From Streptosporangiaceae bacterium (GTDB taxonomy: Bacteria; Actinomycetota; Actinomycetes; Streptosporangiales; Streptosporangiaceae): a stretch of DNA of 7,244 bases. The translations under genes were made by a program, and so were the position numbers. Positions 1-6,625 of this stretch are shown piece by piece (position 1 is the stretch's first letter; every line of letters begins with the position of its first letter). The notes beneath the pieces are model-generated. The model was not told where the DNA came from. It ran no database searches and saw only the letters and a program-made list of their open reading frames with translations. The DNA lies in contig JASIGD010000591.1 in the NCBI GenBank assembly GCA_030045295.1, positions 1 through 7,244 on the forward strand. The letters are read 5' to 3'.

Positions 1-7
1 AAATACG

Positions 8-1495
8 GTGGTGAGATCCCCTGACGGCCGTCTAGCGGAGGAGCTTGTGCCCGAGGACCGGCCGCCGCGTGACGCCTGCGGCGTGTTCGGTGTGTGGGCG
101 CCGGGCGAGGATGTCGCCAAGCTCGCCTACTACGGCCTGTACGCGCTGCAGCACCGCGGCCAGGAATCCGCGGGCATCGCGGTCAGCGACGGCCAGCGCA
201 TCATGGTGCACAAGGAGATGGGCCTGGTCGCCCAGGTCTTCGACGAGCCGGCCCTGACAGCGCTGCGCGGTCACATCGCGGTCGGGCACTGCCGGTACTC
301 CACCACCGGCGCTTCGGTGTGGGCGAACGCGCAGCCGACCTTCCGCTCCACGGCCACGACCAGCGTGGCGCTGGGCCACAACGGGAACCTGATCAACACC
401 CGCGAGCTGGCCGCCCTGCTCGGCGGGACCGGCCCCGGCAGCGGCGGGATCGCCGCCACCTCCGACACCGACGTGCTCACCGCGCTGTTCGTCAGCGACA
501 GCGTGCGGCTGGGCGGGAGCAAAGAACCTGCCGGCGTGGAAGACGTTGCGGCGGCGGTCCTGCCGCTGGCCAAGGGCGCGTACTCGCTCGTGTTCATGGA
601 CGAGCAGACGCTGTACGCCGCGCGAGACCCGCAAGGCTTCCGGCCGCTGGTGCTGGGCCGGCTGAACAGCGGCTGGGTGGTCGCCAGCGAAACCGCCGCG
701 CTGGACATCGTGGGGGCCGCCTTCGTCCGCGAGATCGCGCCCGGCGAACTGGTCTGCATCAACGGCCGCGGGGTGCGGTCGAGGACGTTCGCGGCGGCGC
801 AGCCGAGCGGGTGCCTGTTCGAGTACGTCTACCTGGCCCGTCCCGACACCACGATCTCCGGCCGGGGCGTGCACGCCACCCGGGTCGCCGTCGGCCGGCG
901 GCTCGCGGCCGAGCATCCCGCCGACGCCGACCTGGTCATCCCCGTCCCGGAGTCAGGGACTCCGGCCGCGATCGGTTTCGCGGAGGCGAGCGGCATCCCG
1001 TTCGGCCAGGGCCTGGTCAAGAACCCTTACGTCGGCCGGACGTTCATCCAGCCGAGCCAGACCATCAGGCAGCGGGGCATCAAGCTGAAGCTGAACCCGC
1101 TCCGCGACGCGATCGCCGGCCGGCGGCTGGTGGTGGTCGACGATTCGATCGTCCGCGGGAACACCCAGCGTGCGCTCGTCGCGATGCTGCGCGAGGCGGG
1201 CGCCGCCCAGGTGCACGTGCGCGTCGCGTCTCCGCCGGTGATCTGGCCGTGCTTTTACGGCATCGATTTCGCCACCCGCGCCGAACTGATCGCCGGGCAC
1301 CTCTCGCCGGCGGAGATCTGCGCGTCGATCGGCGCGGACTCGCTGGGCTACGTCTCGCTGGAGGGGCTGACCGAGGCGAGCGGGCTGCCGGCGAACCGGC
1401 TGTGCCGAGCCTGCTTCGACGGCCACTACCCGGTCCCGGTCGCCGAGAGCGACCACGGCAAGCAGGTCCTGGACGGCTTGGGCGTCGGATCCTGA
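8..1495 (+). CDS. purF: Amidophosphoribosyltransferase (glutamine PRPP amidotransferase), Fe-S type
   Basis: Catalyses the committed step of de novo purine synthesis: PRPP plus glutamine gives 5-phosphoribosylamine, glutamate and pyrophosphate, in the cytoplasm. The Ntn glutaminase domain comes first. Its nucleophile is Cys24 in DACGVFG, so a 23-residue propeptide must be removed. HRGQESAG (49-56), RYSTTG (96-101) and GHNGNL (123-128) form the glutamine site. The phosphoribosyltransferase domain follows, with the PRPP loop VVVDDSIVRGNT (375-386). Cys269, Cys415, Cys466 and Cys469 are spaced 146, 51 and 3 residues apart, exactly as the [4Fe-4S] ligands 236/382/433/436 of mature Bacillus subtilis PurF, so this is the oxygen-sensitive Fe-S class. 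The length of 495 aa is normal. The start is GTG at 8 or 11; the RBS would lie outside the window. I keep the upstream start because DGRL near the N-terminus is also present in Streptomyces PurF. An in-frame GTG at 47 with GGAGG at 37-41 is an alternative. Its usual partner purM does not follow. Confidence 0.97.
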   Translation: MVRSPDGRLAEELVPEDRPPRDACGVFGVWAPGEDVAKLAYYGLYALQHRGQESAGIAVSDGQRIMVHKEMGLVAQVFDEPALTALRGHIAVGHCRYSTTGASVWANAQPTFRSTATTSVALGHNGNLINTRELAALLGGTGPGSGGIAATSDTDVLTALFVSDSVRLGGSKEPAGVEDVAAAVLPLAKGAYSLVFMDEQTLYAARDPQGFRPLVLGRLNSGWVVASETAALDIVGAAFVREIAPGELVCINGRGVRSRTFAAAQPSGCLFEYVYLARPDTTISGRGVHATRVAVGRRLAAEHPADADLVIPVPESGTPAAIGFAEASGIPFGQGLVKNPYVGRTFIQPSQTIRQRGIKLKLNPLRDAIAGRRLVVVDDSIVRGNTQRALVAMLREAGAAQVHVRVASPPVIWPCFYGIDFATRAELIAGHLSPAEICASIGADSLGYVSLEGLTEASGLPANRLCRACFDGHYPVPVAESDHGKQVLDGLGVGS

Positions 1496-1568
1496 CCGCT
1501 CGTCCCGAAGTCTTGCCGCGTGTTAGGGCGCCTCGCGCGTCTTACCGCGGCCGGGCGTCCTCGGCGCT

Positions 1569-1781
1569 TTACCAGGCGTCCTCGGCAGAGTAGGACCCCC
1601 GGTCCTCGTCGTCGTCTTCCTCGTCGTCGTAGTCCCCCGCGGTGGAATCGAGATTGCCGTCGCGGGAGTCCGTTCCGACACCCAGCTCCGCGCGCAGCCG
1701 GTCAAGGTCTGTGTCGTCGCTCTTGTACTTGAGCTGACGGGCCACCTTGACCTGCTTGGCCTTGGCTCGGCCGCGCCCCAT
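1569..1781 (-). CDS. DUF3073 domain protein (short, conserved in actinobacteria)
   Basis: A 70-aa protein of unknown function that I recognise as the DUF3073 family found beside purM and vdh in Streptomyces. The N-terminus is basic and matches the family start (MGRGRAKAKQ, then VARQLKYKSDDTDLDRL). The C-terminal third is strongly acidic, with a run of Asp and Glu around residues 51-60. This charge split suggests a nucleic-acid or protein-binding adaptor, but that is only inference. The reading frame extends 32 codons further upstream. I chose the ATG at 1779-1781 because it gives the family N-terminus and has a purine-rich GAGGGGG (1790-1796) 8 nt upstream. It converges with purF across 73 bp and lies downstream of vdh on the same strand, 160 bp away. 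A palindrome at 1905-1921 sits in that gap. Confidence 0.88.
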   Translation of the reverse strand: MGRGRAKAKQVKVARQLKYKSDDTDLDRLRAELGVGTDSRDGNLDSTAGDYDDEEDDDEDRGSYSAEDAW

Positions 1782-1904
1782 TGGCTCGACCCCCTCGAAC
1801 GTCCGGAGCCGGTCTGGCCCCATGATCTCCGCCTCGCTGGCTTTTGCGCGTCCTACGACGCCGCCGCCGCCCCGCAACGGGGAGCGCGACGTTCACCAGC
1901 ATCC

Positions 1905-1921
1905 GTACGGTACAACCGTAC
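1905..1921. promoter_or_regulatory. 17-bp perfect palindrome, candidate operator
   Basis: GTACGGT-ACA-ACCGTAC has 7-bp arms and a 3-nt centre. It lies between the vdh stop and the DUF3073 start, about 124 bp upstream of the latter. The size and symmetry suit a dimeric repressor site such as a TetR- or GntR-type operator. No convincing -10/-35 pair could be placed beside it, so the operator role is inference. A weak hairpin at the end of the vdh transcript is the alternative. Confidence 0.4.
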
Positions 1922-1941
1922 CCGGTTTGCGGCCGTGATGC

Positions 1942-3081
1942 CTACGCGGATCCCATCGTGCCCAGCCAGATTCCGCGCAGCCGCCCGACTTCGGACATTC
2001 TGCGCTCGGCCAGGCGGTCCGCGGCCACCGACGGGGGTACTCCGTCGGATTCCGCGATCTTCAGGACCCTCGCCGTGGTCGCGAAAATCTGCTCGGTGGC
2101 GGCGCGGGCGCGCTCGAAGCTGAATCCGGCCAGCTCGTCGGCGACCTGGATGACACCGCCCGCGTTGACGACGTAGTCGGGCGCGTAGATGATGCCCCGG
2201 TCGGCGAGCAGCTTCTCCACGCCATGGTGGGCCAGCTGGTTGTTGGCGCCGCCGCATACGATGCGCGCGGTCAGCGCGTTCACGACCCGCTCGGTCAGCG
2301 TGCCGCCCAGCGCGCACGGGGCCAGGACGTCCAGCTTGCCCGCGACGAGCCCGTCGATGCCGTCCACCACGCGGACTTGCGGGTGGCGGGCGCGGACGGC
2401 CCGGGTGGCCTCGGCGCTGACATCGCAGACCACCACGTCCGCCTCGGCCTCGATGAGGTGATCGACGAGCCGGTGACCGACCTTCCCCACGCCCTCGACG
2501 CCGACGGTCCGTCCGCGGAGGCTGGCGCTGCCCCAGGCGTGCTCGGCCGCCGCCCGCATCCCGTGCATGACGCCCAGGGCGGTCAGCACCGAGGAGTCTC
2601 CCGCGCCGCCGTGGGCCGTCGTCCGGCCGGTCACGTAGCGGCACTCCCTGGCGATGATGTCCATGTCCTCGCTGCGCGTGCCCACGTCGCACGCGGTGAT
2701 GTACCTGCCGCCCAGCGAGGCGACGAAGCGCCCGTAGGCGCGCAGCAGCGCCTCGGTCTTCAGCTGGGCGGGATCACCGATGATGACCGCCTTCCCGCCG
2801 CCGAGGTCGAGGCCGGCCAGCGCGTTCTTGTACGCCATGGCCTTGGACAGCCTCAGCACGTCCGCGAGGGCCTCGTCTTCGCTCTCGTAGGGGTAGAAGC
2901 GGGTTCCGCCCAGCCCCGGCCCGAGCGCGGTGGAATAGATGCCGATGATCGCCTTCAGCCCGGTCCTGGTGTCCTGGCAGAAGACGACCTGTTCGTGCTC
3001 TGCTCGTTCGGCGGGTCCCCCGGTGGCAGCACCGTCGGCAGACCCGTTTTCTCTGTGAGGCATCGCGAACACGTTGGTCAC
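1942..3081 (-). CDS. vdh: Valine dehydrogenase (Glu/Leu/Phe/Val dehydrogenase family)
   Basis: NAD-dependent oxidative deamination of L-valine, and probably leucine and isoleucine, to the branched-chain keto acid plus ammonia. In Streptomyces this starts valine catabolism, which supplies acyl-CoA precursors for polyketides. Residue numbers use a 379-aa product. Lys85 (AYKNALAG), Lys97 (LGGGKAVI) and Asp132 (ACDVGT) have the same spacing as the substrate and catalytic residues Lys68, Lys80 and Asp115 of Bacillus leucine dehydrogenase. The Rossmann motif GVGKVG is at 197-202. The acidic Asp220 after the second strand points to NAD rather than [22 protein letters not shown] near the C-terminus is typical of the family. 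I chose the GTG at 3079-3081 because AAGGAGAG (3090-3097) lies 8 nt upstream. The ATG at 3061-3063 is a second choice. The frame stays open upstream to 3291, but that extension looks unlike the family. Length is near the usual 360-370 aa. Leucine dehydrogenase is a possible alternative name. Confidence 0.93.
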   Translation of the reverse strand: MTNVFAMPHRENGSADGAATGGPAERAEHEQVVFCQDTRTGLKAIIGIYSTALGPGLGGTRFYPYESEDEALADVLRLSKAMAYKNALAGLDLGGGKAVIIGDPAQLKTEALLRAYGRFVASLGGRYITACDVGTRSEDMDIIARECRYVTGRTTAHGGAGDSSVLTALGVMHGMRAAAEHAWGSASLRGRTVGVEGVGKVGHRLVDHLIEAEADVVVCDVSAEATRAVRARHPQVRVVDGIDGLVAGKLDVLAPCALGGTLTERVVNALTARIVCGGANNQLAHHGVEKLLADRGIIYAPDYVVNAGGVIQVADELAGFSFERARAATEQIFATTARVLKIAESDGVPPSVAADRLAERRMSEVGRLRGIWLGTMGSA

Positions 3082-3573
3082 GGTAGCGACTCTCCTTCTC
3101 CCGTCCCGGTTGTTCATTGCACCGGGAACGGAACAAGGGTATTGCCTGTACGAGGGGCCGAAGCCTGCGGATGCTTTCCGTGCTGGCCGATAACTTGCCA
3201 GCCAGGCGGCGGCGTCGAGCGCGAGCTCGGGAAGATCCGGCACCGGCCCGACCAGGTCAGCGGCTGCCTGGCCCGCGGCCGGCTCGACCATCGATACCTT
3301 TGATCACCTGAACCCCACGAGTTCACCTGGTTTGTGTCATGATACGGATGTCCTACGCCGCGGAATTGGGCGTCTATGCGATGGCTGCGGCGTCACCAAG
3401 CCCGACCGTTGCGGGGCGGGCGGCCTACCCGGCCTGCTCCGCCAGGCCGACTTGTTGACGGCGGAACATGCCGAGGCTCGGCGCCGGACGATCGCGGTGC
3501 CGCGGGCCGTGCTGCCCACCTCCCGGATACTATTTCCGGATCCGCCGCCGCCGCGAGATCGGGTTTCGATACT

Positions 3574-3588
3574 GTTACTTTCAGTAAC
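3574..3588. promoter_or_regulatory. 15-bp perfect palindrome upstream of bldC
   Basis: GTTACT-TTC-AGTAAC has 6-bp perfect arms around a 3-nt centre, in an AT-rich patch within GC-rich DNA, about 190 bp upstream of the bldC start. The form suits a dimeric regulator site. It is followed 10 bp later by the GGACCA/TGGTCC inverted repeat. The regulator is not identifiable, and the functional role is inference. Confidence 0.4.
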
Positions 3589-3598
3589 GGGATTGACC

Positions 3599-3620
3599 GG
3601 ACCAATCGGACATCTGGTCC
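3599..3620. promoter_or_regulatory. GGACCA-N10-TGGTCC inverted repeat in bldC leader
   Basis: Two 6-bp arms, 3599-3604 and 3615-3620, have centres one and a half helical turns apart. The TGGTCC arm recurs as a direct copy at 3670-3675 and again at 3754-3759, where it runs straight into the AGGAGG of the bldC ribosome binding site. Four copies of one hexamer in about 160 bp are more than expected by chance. This supports a protein-binding or RNA-level control site, though no known factor is assigned. Confidence 0.35.
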
Positions 3621-3778
3621 AGAAACTTTGCGCCTGGTGGTCGACGTGTCACGGCTGGTGATGGCAATATGGTCCCTGTCGGCCATTTAGGACATCCCGA
3701 CAGGCTCCCCGGTGGAGCCCACGGCAGGCAAGACGCACAGCATCGCACCACACTGGTCCAGGAGGAGAGGCCGCACAC

Positions 3779-3982
3779 ATGTCCGCACGCACACCAGAGG
3801 CCGAGCCGCTGTTGACGCCGGCGGAGGTCGCCACGATGTTTCGTGTTGACCCCAAGACCGTCACACGGTGGGCGAAGGCCGGGAAACTGACCTCAATCCG
3901 CACGCTGGGGGGACACCGGCGCTACCGGGAGACTGAGGTTCGTGCACTGCTCGCCGGCATTCCGCAGCAGCGCTCTGAGTGA
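3779..3982 (+). CDS. bldC: Developmental transcriptional regulator BldC (MerR-like HTH)
   Basis: A 67-aa single-domain DNA-binding protein almost identical to Streptomyces BldC as I recall it (about 68 aa). The winged-helix MerR-type fold covers residues 11-60. LLTPAEVATMFRVDPKTVTR is the HTH, with TVTRWAKAGKL the recognition region, and IRTLGGHRRYRETEVRALL forms the wing and last helix. Unlike classic MerR proteins it has no effector or dimerisation domain. Streptomyces BldC binds direct repeats as head-to-tail cooperative multimers and delays entry into sporulation, so it controls when aerial growth and spore formation begin. The ATG at 3779 is preceded by AGGAGG (3760-3765) running into GAGAGG, with the nearest purines 8 nt away. 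vdh diverges on its left, as in Streptomyces. Its presence is the main reason to infer a differentiating actinomycete, although related BldC proteins also occur in non-sporulating lineages. Confidence 0.95.
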   Translation: MSARTPEAEPLLTPAEVATMFRVDPKTVTRWAKAGKLTSIRTLGGHRRYRETEVRALLAGIPQQRSE

Positions 3983-4002
3983 CCGTCCGCCGTCCTCACA
4001 CG

Positions 4003-4043
4003 CCGGGCGACCGGCCCGGGGTGGGAACGGCAGGACTCGTTCC
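4003..4043 (+). terminator. Tandem GC hairpins, possible bldC terminator
   Basis: Two adjacent hairpins start 20 nt after the bldC stop. The first is CCGGGC (4003-4008), 5-nt loop, GCCCGG (4014-4019). The second is GGAACG (4024-4029), 8-nt loop, CGTTCC (4038-4043). No T-run follows, so this is not a textbook intrinsic terminator, but actinobacterial terminators often lack one. Position is the main support. Confidence 0.4.
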
Positions 4044-4095
4044 ATCGAATGGGGGGTCGGCCCCGGGCGCGGGTACGCCGCATCGACAGTGCCGT

Positions 4096-4141
4096 CCGGC
4101 AGGGAACAATCCGCCGGGCACTGCAGCAGGCGGACTGCCGG
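4096..4141. other. Bulged 13-bp hairpin, possible structured RNA
   Basis: The outer stem CCGGCAG (4096-4102) pairs with CTGCCGG (4135-4141). The inner stem TCCGCC (4110-4115) pairs with GGCGGA (4129-4134). On the 3' side the two stems are contiguous; on the 5' side a 7-nt bulge, GGAACAA, separates them. The loop is 13 nt. A competing 7-bp pairing (CAGTGCC 4087-4093 with GGCACTG 4117-4123) could make a switch. Whether it is transcribed is unknown. Confidence 0.3.
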
Positions 4142-4516
4142 GGCCGGTCCGCTCTGGGGGGAGAACAGCGCGATACGGGATCTCGAAACAGGCCGCACGT
4201 GCCAGGCTTCGGCGCTGACGAGGCGCCTGCCTCGCGAAGTCCTCGACCGCGATTAACGCCTTCACGCCGTACAGCTTTCGCAGCATCAGATGACGCGGGC
4301 AGGACGACCTCGGCCCACGTGGCGGACCAGCTCGCCGCCGGCCATCGGCCAAGACTCGCCGCGGATCGGCCACCTGCCAGCTAACCGCTGGGTGATGCCG
4401 CAATCGCGCTGGGTCATTTTCAGTTGATGAGGAGGTTCACAGCTGCGTCCTAGCGTGCCTTAAGGATCGGGCGTCATGATCGACAAAGACAGGGCTGAGA
4501 GATTCTCGCCCTCGCC

Positions 4517-4557
4517 GTCTGGGCTCGGGGTGGCCAGGCCCCGCTCCGAGCCCAGAC
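4517..4557. repeat. Inverted repeat with 12-bp perfect arms
   Basis: GTCTGGGCTCGG (4517-4528) and CCGAGCCCAGAC (4546-4557) are exact reverse complements across a 17-nt spacer. It lies 174 bp past the end of the VOC gene and about 535 bp past bldC. A smaller hairpin (GGGC/GAGA with TCTC/GCCC, one bulged T, 4492-4511) sits 5 bp to the left. No T-run follows on either strand. It could be a bidirectional terminator, a recombination site or a remnant of a mobile element; the sequence does not decide. Confidence 0.5.
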
Positions 4558-4730
4558 CGTTATGCTTGCGGGGTTGCGCTGGTGGGGGCGCCAGGGGGCC
4601 GAGTCCTGAACTAATGGGTTGAAAGTGGCCTGGCCCGACGCTCCACACTGCGCTCAGCTGCGCCACGGTGAAAGTTCCCACCGCTGGTCGGACGGCCAGC
4701 CCGCGCTGGTATCCGCGCCGATGCCCCCGG

Positions 4731-5135
4731 CTATGCCTGGTAACCGGCGGGCCACTGCTGAAGCGCCCACATGTTGCCGTCCGGGTCAGTGAAATACGAG
4801 TACAGGACGCCGCCCATGTCCTCGACGCCACTTAGTTCGATGCCCCGCTGTGTCAGGGCGGCCCGGGTCGCAGCCATGTCCTGCACGACCAGATGCAGGC
4901 CTTTGACGGAGCCCGGGGCCATGTCGGTGATCGGGCCCATCCCGGTGCCGAAAACGATGGCGCAGCTCGACCCTGGCGGGGTGAGCTGAACCACCCGCAT
5001 CGTTTCCGTGACCTGGGTGTCGTGCACGTTCCCGAAGCCAGCCTGCTCATAGAACGCCTTCGCCCGGTCAACGTCTGACACCGGAAGCGGAACCAGTTCC
5101 AGGCGCATGTCCGGTACAGCGGGAGTATCTGCCAT
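4731..5135 (-). CDS. VOC-family (glyoxalase/bleomycin resistance fold) protein
   Basis: A 134-aa protein of the vicinal oxygen chelate superfamily, probably a cytoplasmic dimer. The first beta-alpha-beta module is ELVPLPVSDVDRAKAFYEQ (13-31), with the typical DVDRAKAFY helix. The second holds GLHLVVQDMAATRAALTQRG (79-98) and ends in YFTDPDGNMWALQQW (114-128), the classic DPDGN turn before the last strand. His81 and Gln126 fall where metal ligands often lie. The first ligand position, in VPLPV, is not His or Glu, so an intact metal centre is doubtful. The members range from glyoxalases and dioxygenases to antibiotic-binding proteins, and substrate cannot be deduced. The ATG at 5133-5135 has a perfect AGGAGG (5144-5149) 8 nt upstream. 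The gene stands alone. A 7-bp-arm inverted repeat at 5179-5199 lies 44 bp upstream of the start and may be an operator. A short hairpin CCAGC/GCTGG (4696-4709) lies past the stop. Confidence 0.88.
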   Translation of the reverse strand: MADTPAVPDMRLELVPLPVSDVDRAKAFYEQAGFGNVHDTQVTETMRVVQLTPPGSSCAIVFGTGMGPITDMAPGSVKGLHLVVQDMAATRAALTQRGIELSGVEDMGGVLYSYFTDPDGNMWALQQWPAGYQA

Positions 5136-5650
5136 CGATCCAGCCTCCTGGTGATCCGTTGCCTGCTAAGACGCTCCGAGCCGGTAAAACTCACCGGCTG
5201 GCTGGCGCCACTGCCAGGGCGCGGCGGCGCGAACCATCGACGCTAAGCGGCGACCCGAAATCCTACCGATCTGTCCCATGAAGCGCGTACCCGGCGCCGT
5301 TGACGCGCTGCCGACGGGGAGGGACCTCCGACTGCGCTGCCAGCCAGACGGTAGTGACACTCAGGACGGCCGGACGTAGGGTTGGTTGAGAGCCGCACAG
5401 ATGCGGTGAAGATCATAAACACGGCTTAGGGTTCGGTCCAGGGCCGACGAGCTGTGCGCAGCACTCTAAGCTGTCATGCGGCGAGGCGGGCGGGATCAGC
5501 CCGAGCCGCCAGTTGATCACAAGCTCGCTAGCCCGCCGACGCCGGAGTTCGGTAATTCTGGCGATCATCAGTGCCCGGCCGCGCTGCGTGCTGAATGCGG
5601 CGACCGGATCCGGGCCGGTAACAGGGTCAGCAGCTTGATAGGGGCGTGAC
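5136..5650. other. 515-bp intergenic region between VOC gene and yihY-like gene
   Basis: This divergent gap should hold the promoters of both flanking genes. The VOC ribosome binding site and the 5179-5199 inverted repeat lie at its left edge. The heptamer TAGGGTT occurs at 5377 and 5427, exactly 50 bp apart. A minus-strand frame (start 5652 or earlier, to 5413) and another at 5166-5360 are open but match no family I know and lack good start signals. I see no tRNA or transposase. Confidence 0.5.
5179..5199. promoter_or_regulatory. Inverted repeat upstream of VOC gene, candidate operator
   Basis: AGCCGGT (5179-5185) and ACCGGCT (5193-5199) are exact reverse complements around the AT-rich spacer AAAACTC. 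The repeat begins 44 bp upstream of the VOC start codon, within likely promoter distance. It could bind a dimeric repressor, or form a hairpin in the VOC leader. Confidence 0.35.
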
Positions 5651-6625
5651 ATGGCCGAGTCGCAACCCAGGAAGTCCGTGCCGATGCCCGGCACCGAAGC
5701 GGTTCCAGCTCAGCGTCCGGCATCTGATCGGCCTGCTGCCAAATCGGAGCAGGTCGAGTCTGGCTGGCGTGACCTGGTAAAGAGCACCGGAAAGAAATAC
5801 GTGCGAGATCGCTGCAGCATGACGGCGGGAAGCCTGGCCTACCACTGGTTCCTCGCGTTGTTTCCGGCGCTGATCGCGCTGCTCGGTCTGACCACCCTGC
5901 TCCACCTTGGGTCGGGCGAGGTGCACCGCCTGGTCAACGGCGTGGACAAGGCACTGCCGCCCGGAGCGTCCGGGGTTTTTACCCAGGCCGTCAACAGTGC
6001 CACCTCCCGGTCCGCAAGTGGATCGGTCGCCGCGCTGGTCATAGGCGTGGTGGTGGCATTGTGGGCCGCCTCGGGCGGTATGGCGGCGCTGGAAACCGGG
6101 CTCGACGTGGCCTACGAGGTACCTGACCGCAAGTTCGCGGCCAAGCGACTGCGGACCATCCCTCTTATGGTGGCCACCGTTGTCCTGGGCGGGATCGGCG
6201 CGGCACTGATCGTGTTCGGAGCGTCGATTGGCTCGGGGATCGAGAGCCACCTGCCGTTCGGGCATACCGCGTTCCTGATTGGGTGGACCATCGTCCGCTG
6301 GTTGGCCACGATCATCGTGATCACCCTGCTGTTCTCGTTCTATGACTATTACGCGCCGAACCGGCCCTCGCCGCGGTGGCACTGGATCAGCGTGGGCGGC
6401 CTGGTCAGCGCGTGCATATTCTTGGTTGCCTCGGTCGGTTTCTCGTTCTACGTGGCCAGGTTCGGCTCATACGGAAAGACGTACGGCGCCCTGGCCGGGG
6501 TTGTCATCTTGTTGTTCTGGCTCTATCTGGCCGGGCTGGCAGTGCTAGTCGGCGGTGAACTGAACGCCCAATCCCAGCGCGCCGCCGCGGCGAAGGCGGG
6601 TGAGAATGCCTCGCAGGCCGCTTAA
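5651..6625 (+). CDS. YihY/virulence factor BrkB family inner-membrane protein
   Basis: A 324-aa integral membrane protein of the YihY/BrkB (formerly RNase BN) family. Its molecular function is not settled; suggested roles are in envelope biogenesis or transport. The N-terminus (1-55) is hydrophilic, Pro/Ala/Lys-rich and cytoplasmic. About six transmembrane segments follow, near 64-84, 124-146, 168-192, 208-231, 245-268 and 279-300. Family signatures are [16 protein letters not shown] (57-72), the loop [11 protein letters not shown] (233-243), [20 protein letters not shown] (271-290) and GGELNA (301-306). The C-terminal tail is a short Ala-rich, charged stretch. Length and segment number suit the family. 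The ATG at 5651 has AGGGG (5640-5644) 6 nt upstream. Its stop overlaps the stop of the converging phosphatase gene. It is not in an evident operon. Confidence 0.93.
   Translation: MAESQPRKSVPMPGTEAVPAQRPASDRPAAKSEQVESGWRDLVKSTGKKYVRDRCSMTAGSLAYHWFLALFPALIALLGLTTLLHLGSGEVHRLVNGVDKALPPGASGVFTQAVNSATSRSASGSVAALVIGVVVALWAASGGMAALETGLDVAYEVPDRKFAAKRLRTIPLMVATVVLGGIGAALIVFGASIGSGIESHLPFGHTAFLIGWTIVRWLATIIVITLLFSFYDYYAPNRPSPRWHWISVGGLVSACIFLVASVGFSFYVARFGSYGKTYGALAGVVILLFWLYLAGLAVLVGGELNAQSQRAAAAKAGENASQAA

Larger units (their letters stand above)
3082..3778. other. Divergent vdh-bldC intergenic region, no gene
   Basis: This 697-bp stretch separates the divergent starts of vdh and bldC and must hold the promoters of both. 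I found no -35/-10 pair good enough to call. Frames open here (such as 3332-3661 on the plus strand) look non-coding and match no family I know. What can be seen: an inverted repeat TGAAC-N7-GTTCA (3309-3325), two direct CCGGAT copies at 3523-3528 and 3536-3541 flanking a TACTAT (3529-3534), a perfect palindrome at 3574-3588, and four copies of the hexamer TGGTCC in either orientation between 3599 and 3759. The length and the repeats near bldC suggest a long, regulated bldC leader. Confidence 0.6.
3983..4730. other. 748-bp gene-poor region with hairpins after bldC
   Basis: No convincing gene lies here, although several frames are open on both strands as expected at high GC. A minus-strand frame 3996-4403 contains a protein-like patch (MLRKLYGVKALIAVEDF, near 4280-4230), but its remainder is low-complexity Pro/Arg/Gly. 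It may be a decayed fragment and I could not assign it. Visible structures are hairpins at 4003-4019, 4024-4043 and 4096-4141, a perfect AGGAGGT at 4430-4436 with no frame behind it, a short hairpin at 4492-4511, and a long inverted repeat at 4517-4557. A 48-codon frame at 4476-4622 (+) has only AAGGA 9 nt upstream and is not supported further. Confidence 0.5.

Noticed and set aside
32..916. Long minus-strand open frame opposite purF
   Set aside because: It is an antisense shadow of purF with His/Arg/Pro/Gly-rich low-complexity sequence; high GC keeps such frames open.
94..1593. 500-codon frame overlapping purF on the same strand
   Set aside because: Frame-shifted shadow of purF rich in Arg, Ala and Gly; the other frame has all catalytic motifs. 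Its tail past purF is not PurM.
2224..3303. Plus-strand frame opposite vdh
   Set aside because: Antisense shadow of a gene whose catalytic residues are all in the minus frame.
3332..3661. 109-codon plus-strand frame in the bldC leader
   Set aside because: No ribosome binding site, mixed composition and no recognisable domain; it covers the repeat-rich control region.
3996..4403. 135-codon minus-strand frame with the patch MLRKLYGVKALIAVEDF
   Set aside because: The patch looks protein-like, but the rest is low complexity, no start signal was found and no family could be named; possibly a fragment, not called as a gene.
4476..4622. 48-codon plus-strand frame (MIDKDRAERFSPSPSG...)
   Set aside because: Only a weak AAGGA at 9 nt spacing, and the frame spans the long inverted repeat; composition is Pro/Gly/Arg-rich.
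5377..5433. TAGGGTT repeated exactly 50 bp apart
   Set aside because: A single 7-mer recurrence is expected by chance in a region of this size; noted only for its helical phasing.
5413..5694. 93-codon minus-strand frame upstream of the yihY-like gene
   Set aside because: Overlaps the start and ribosome site of the yihY-like gene, and no known domain is seen.
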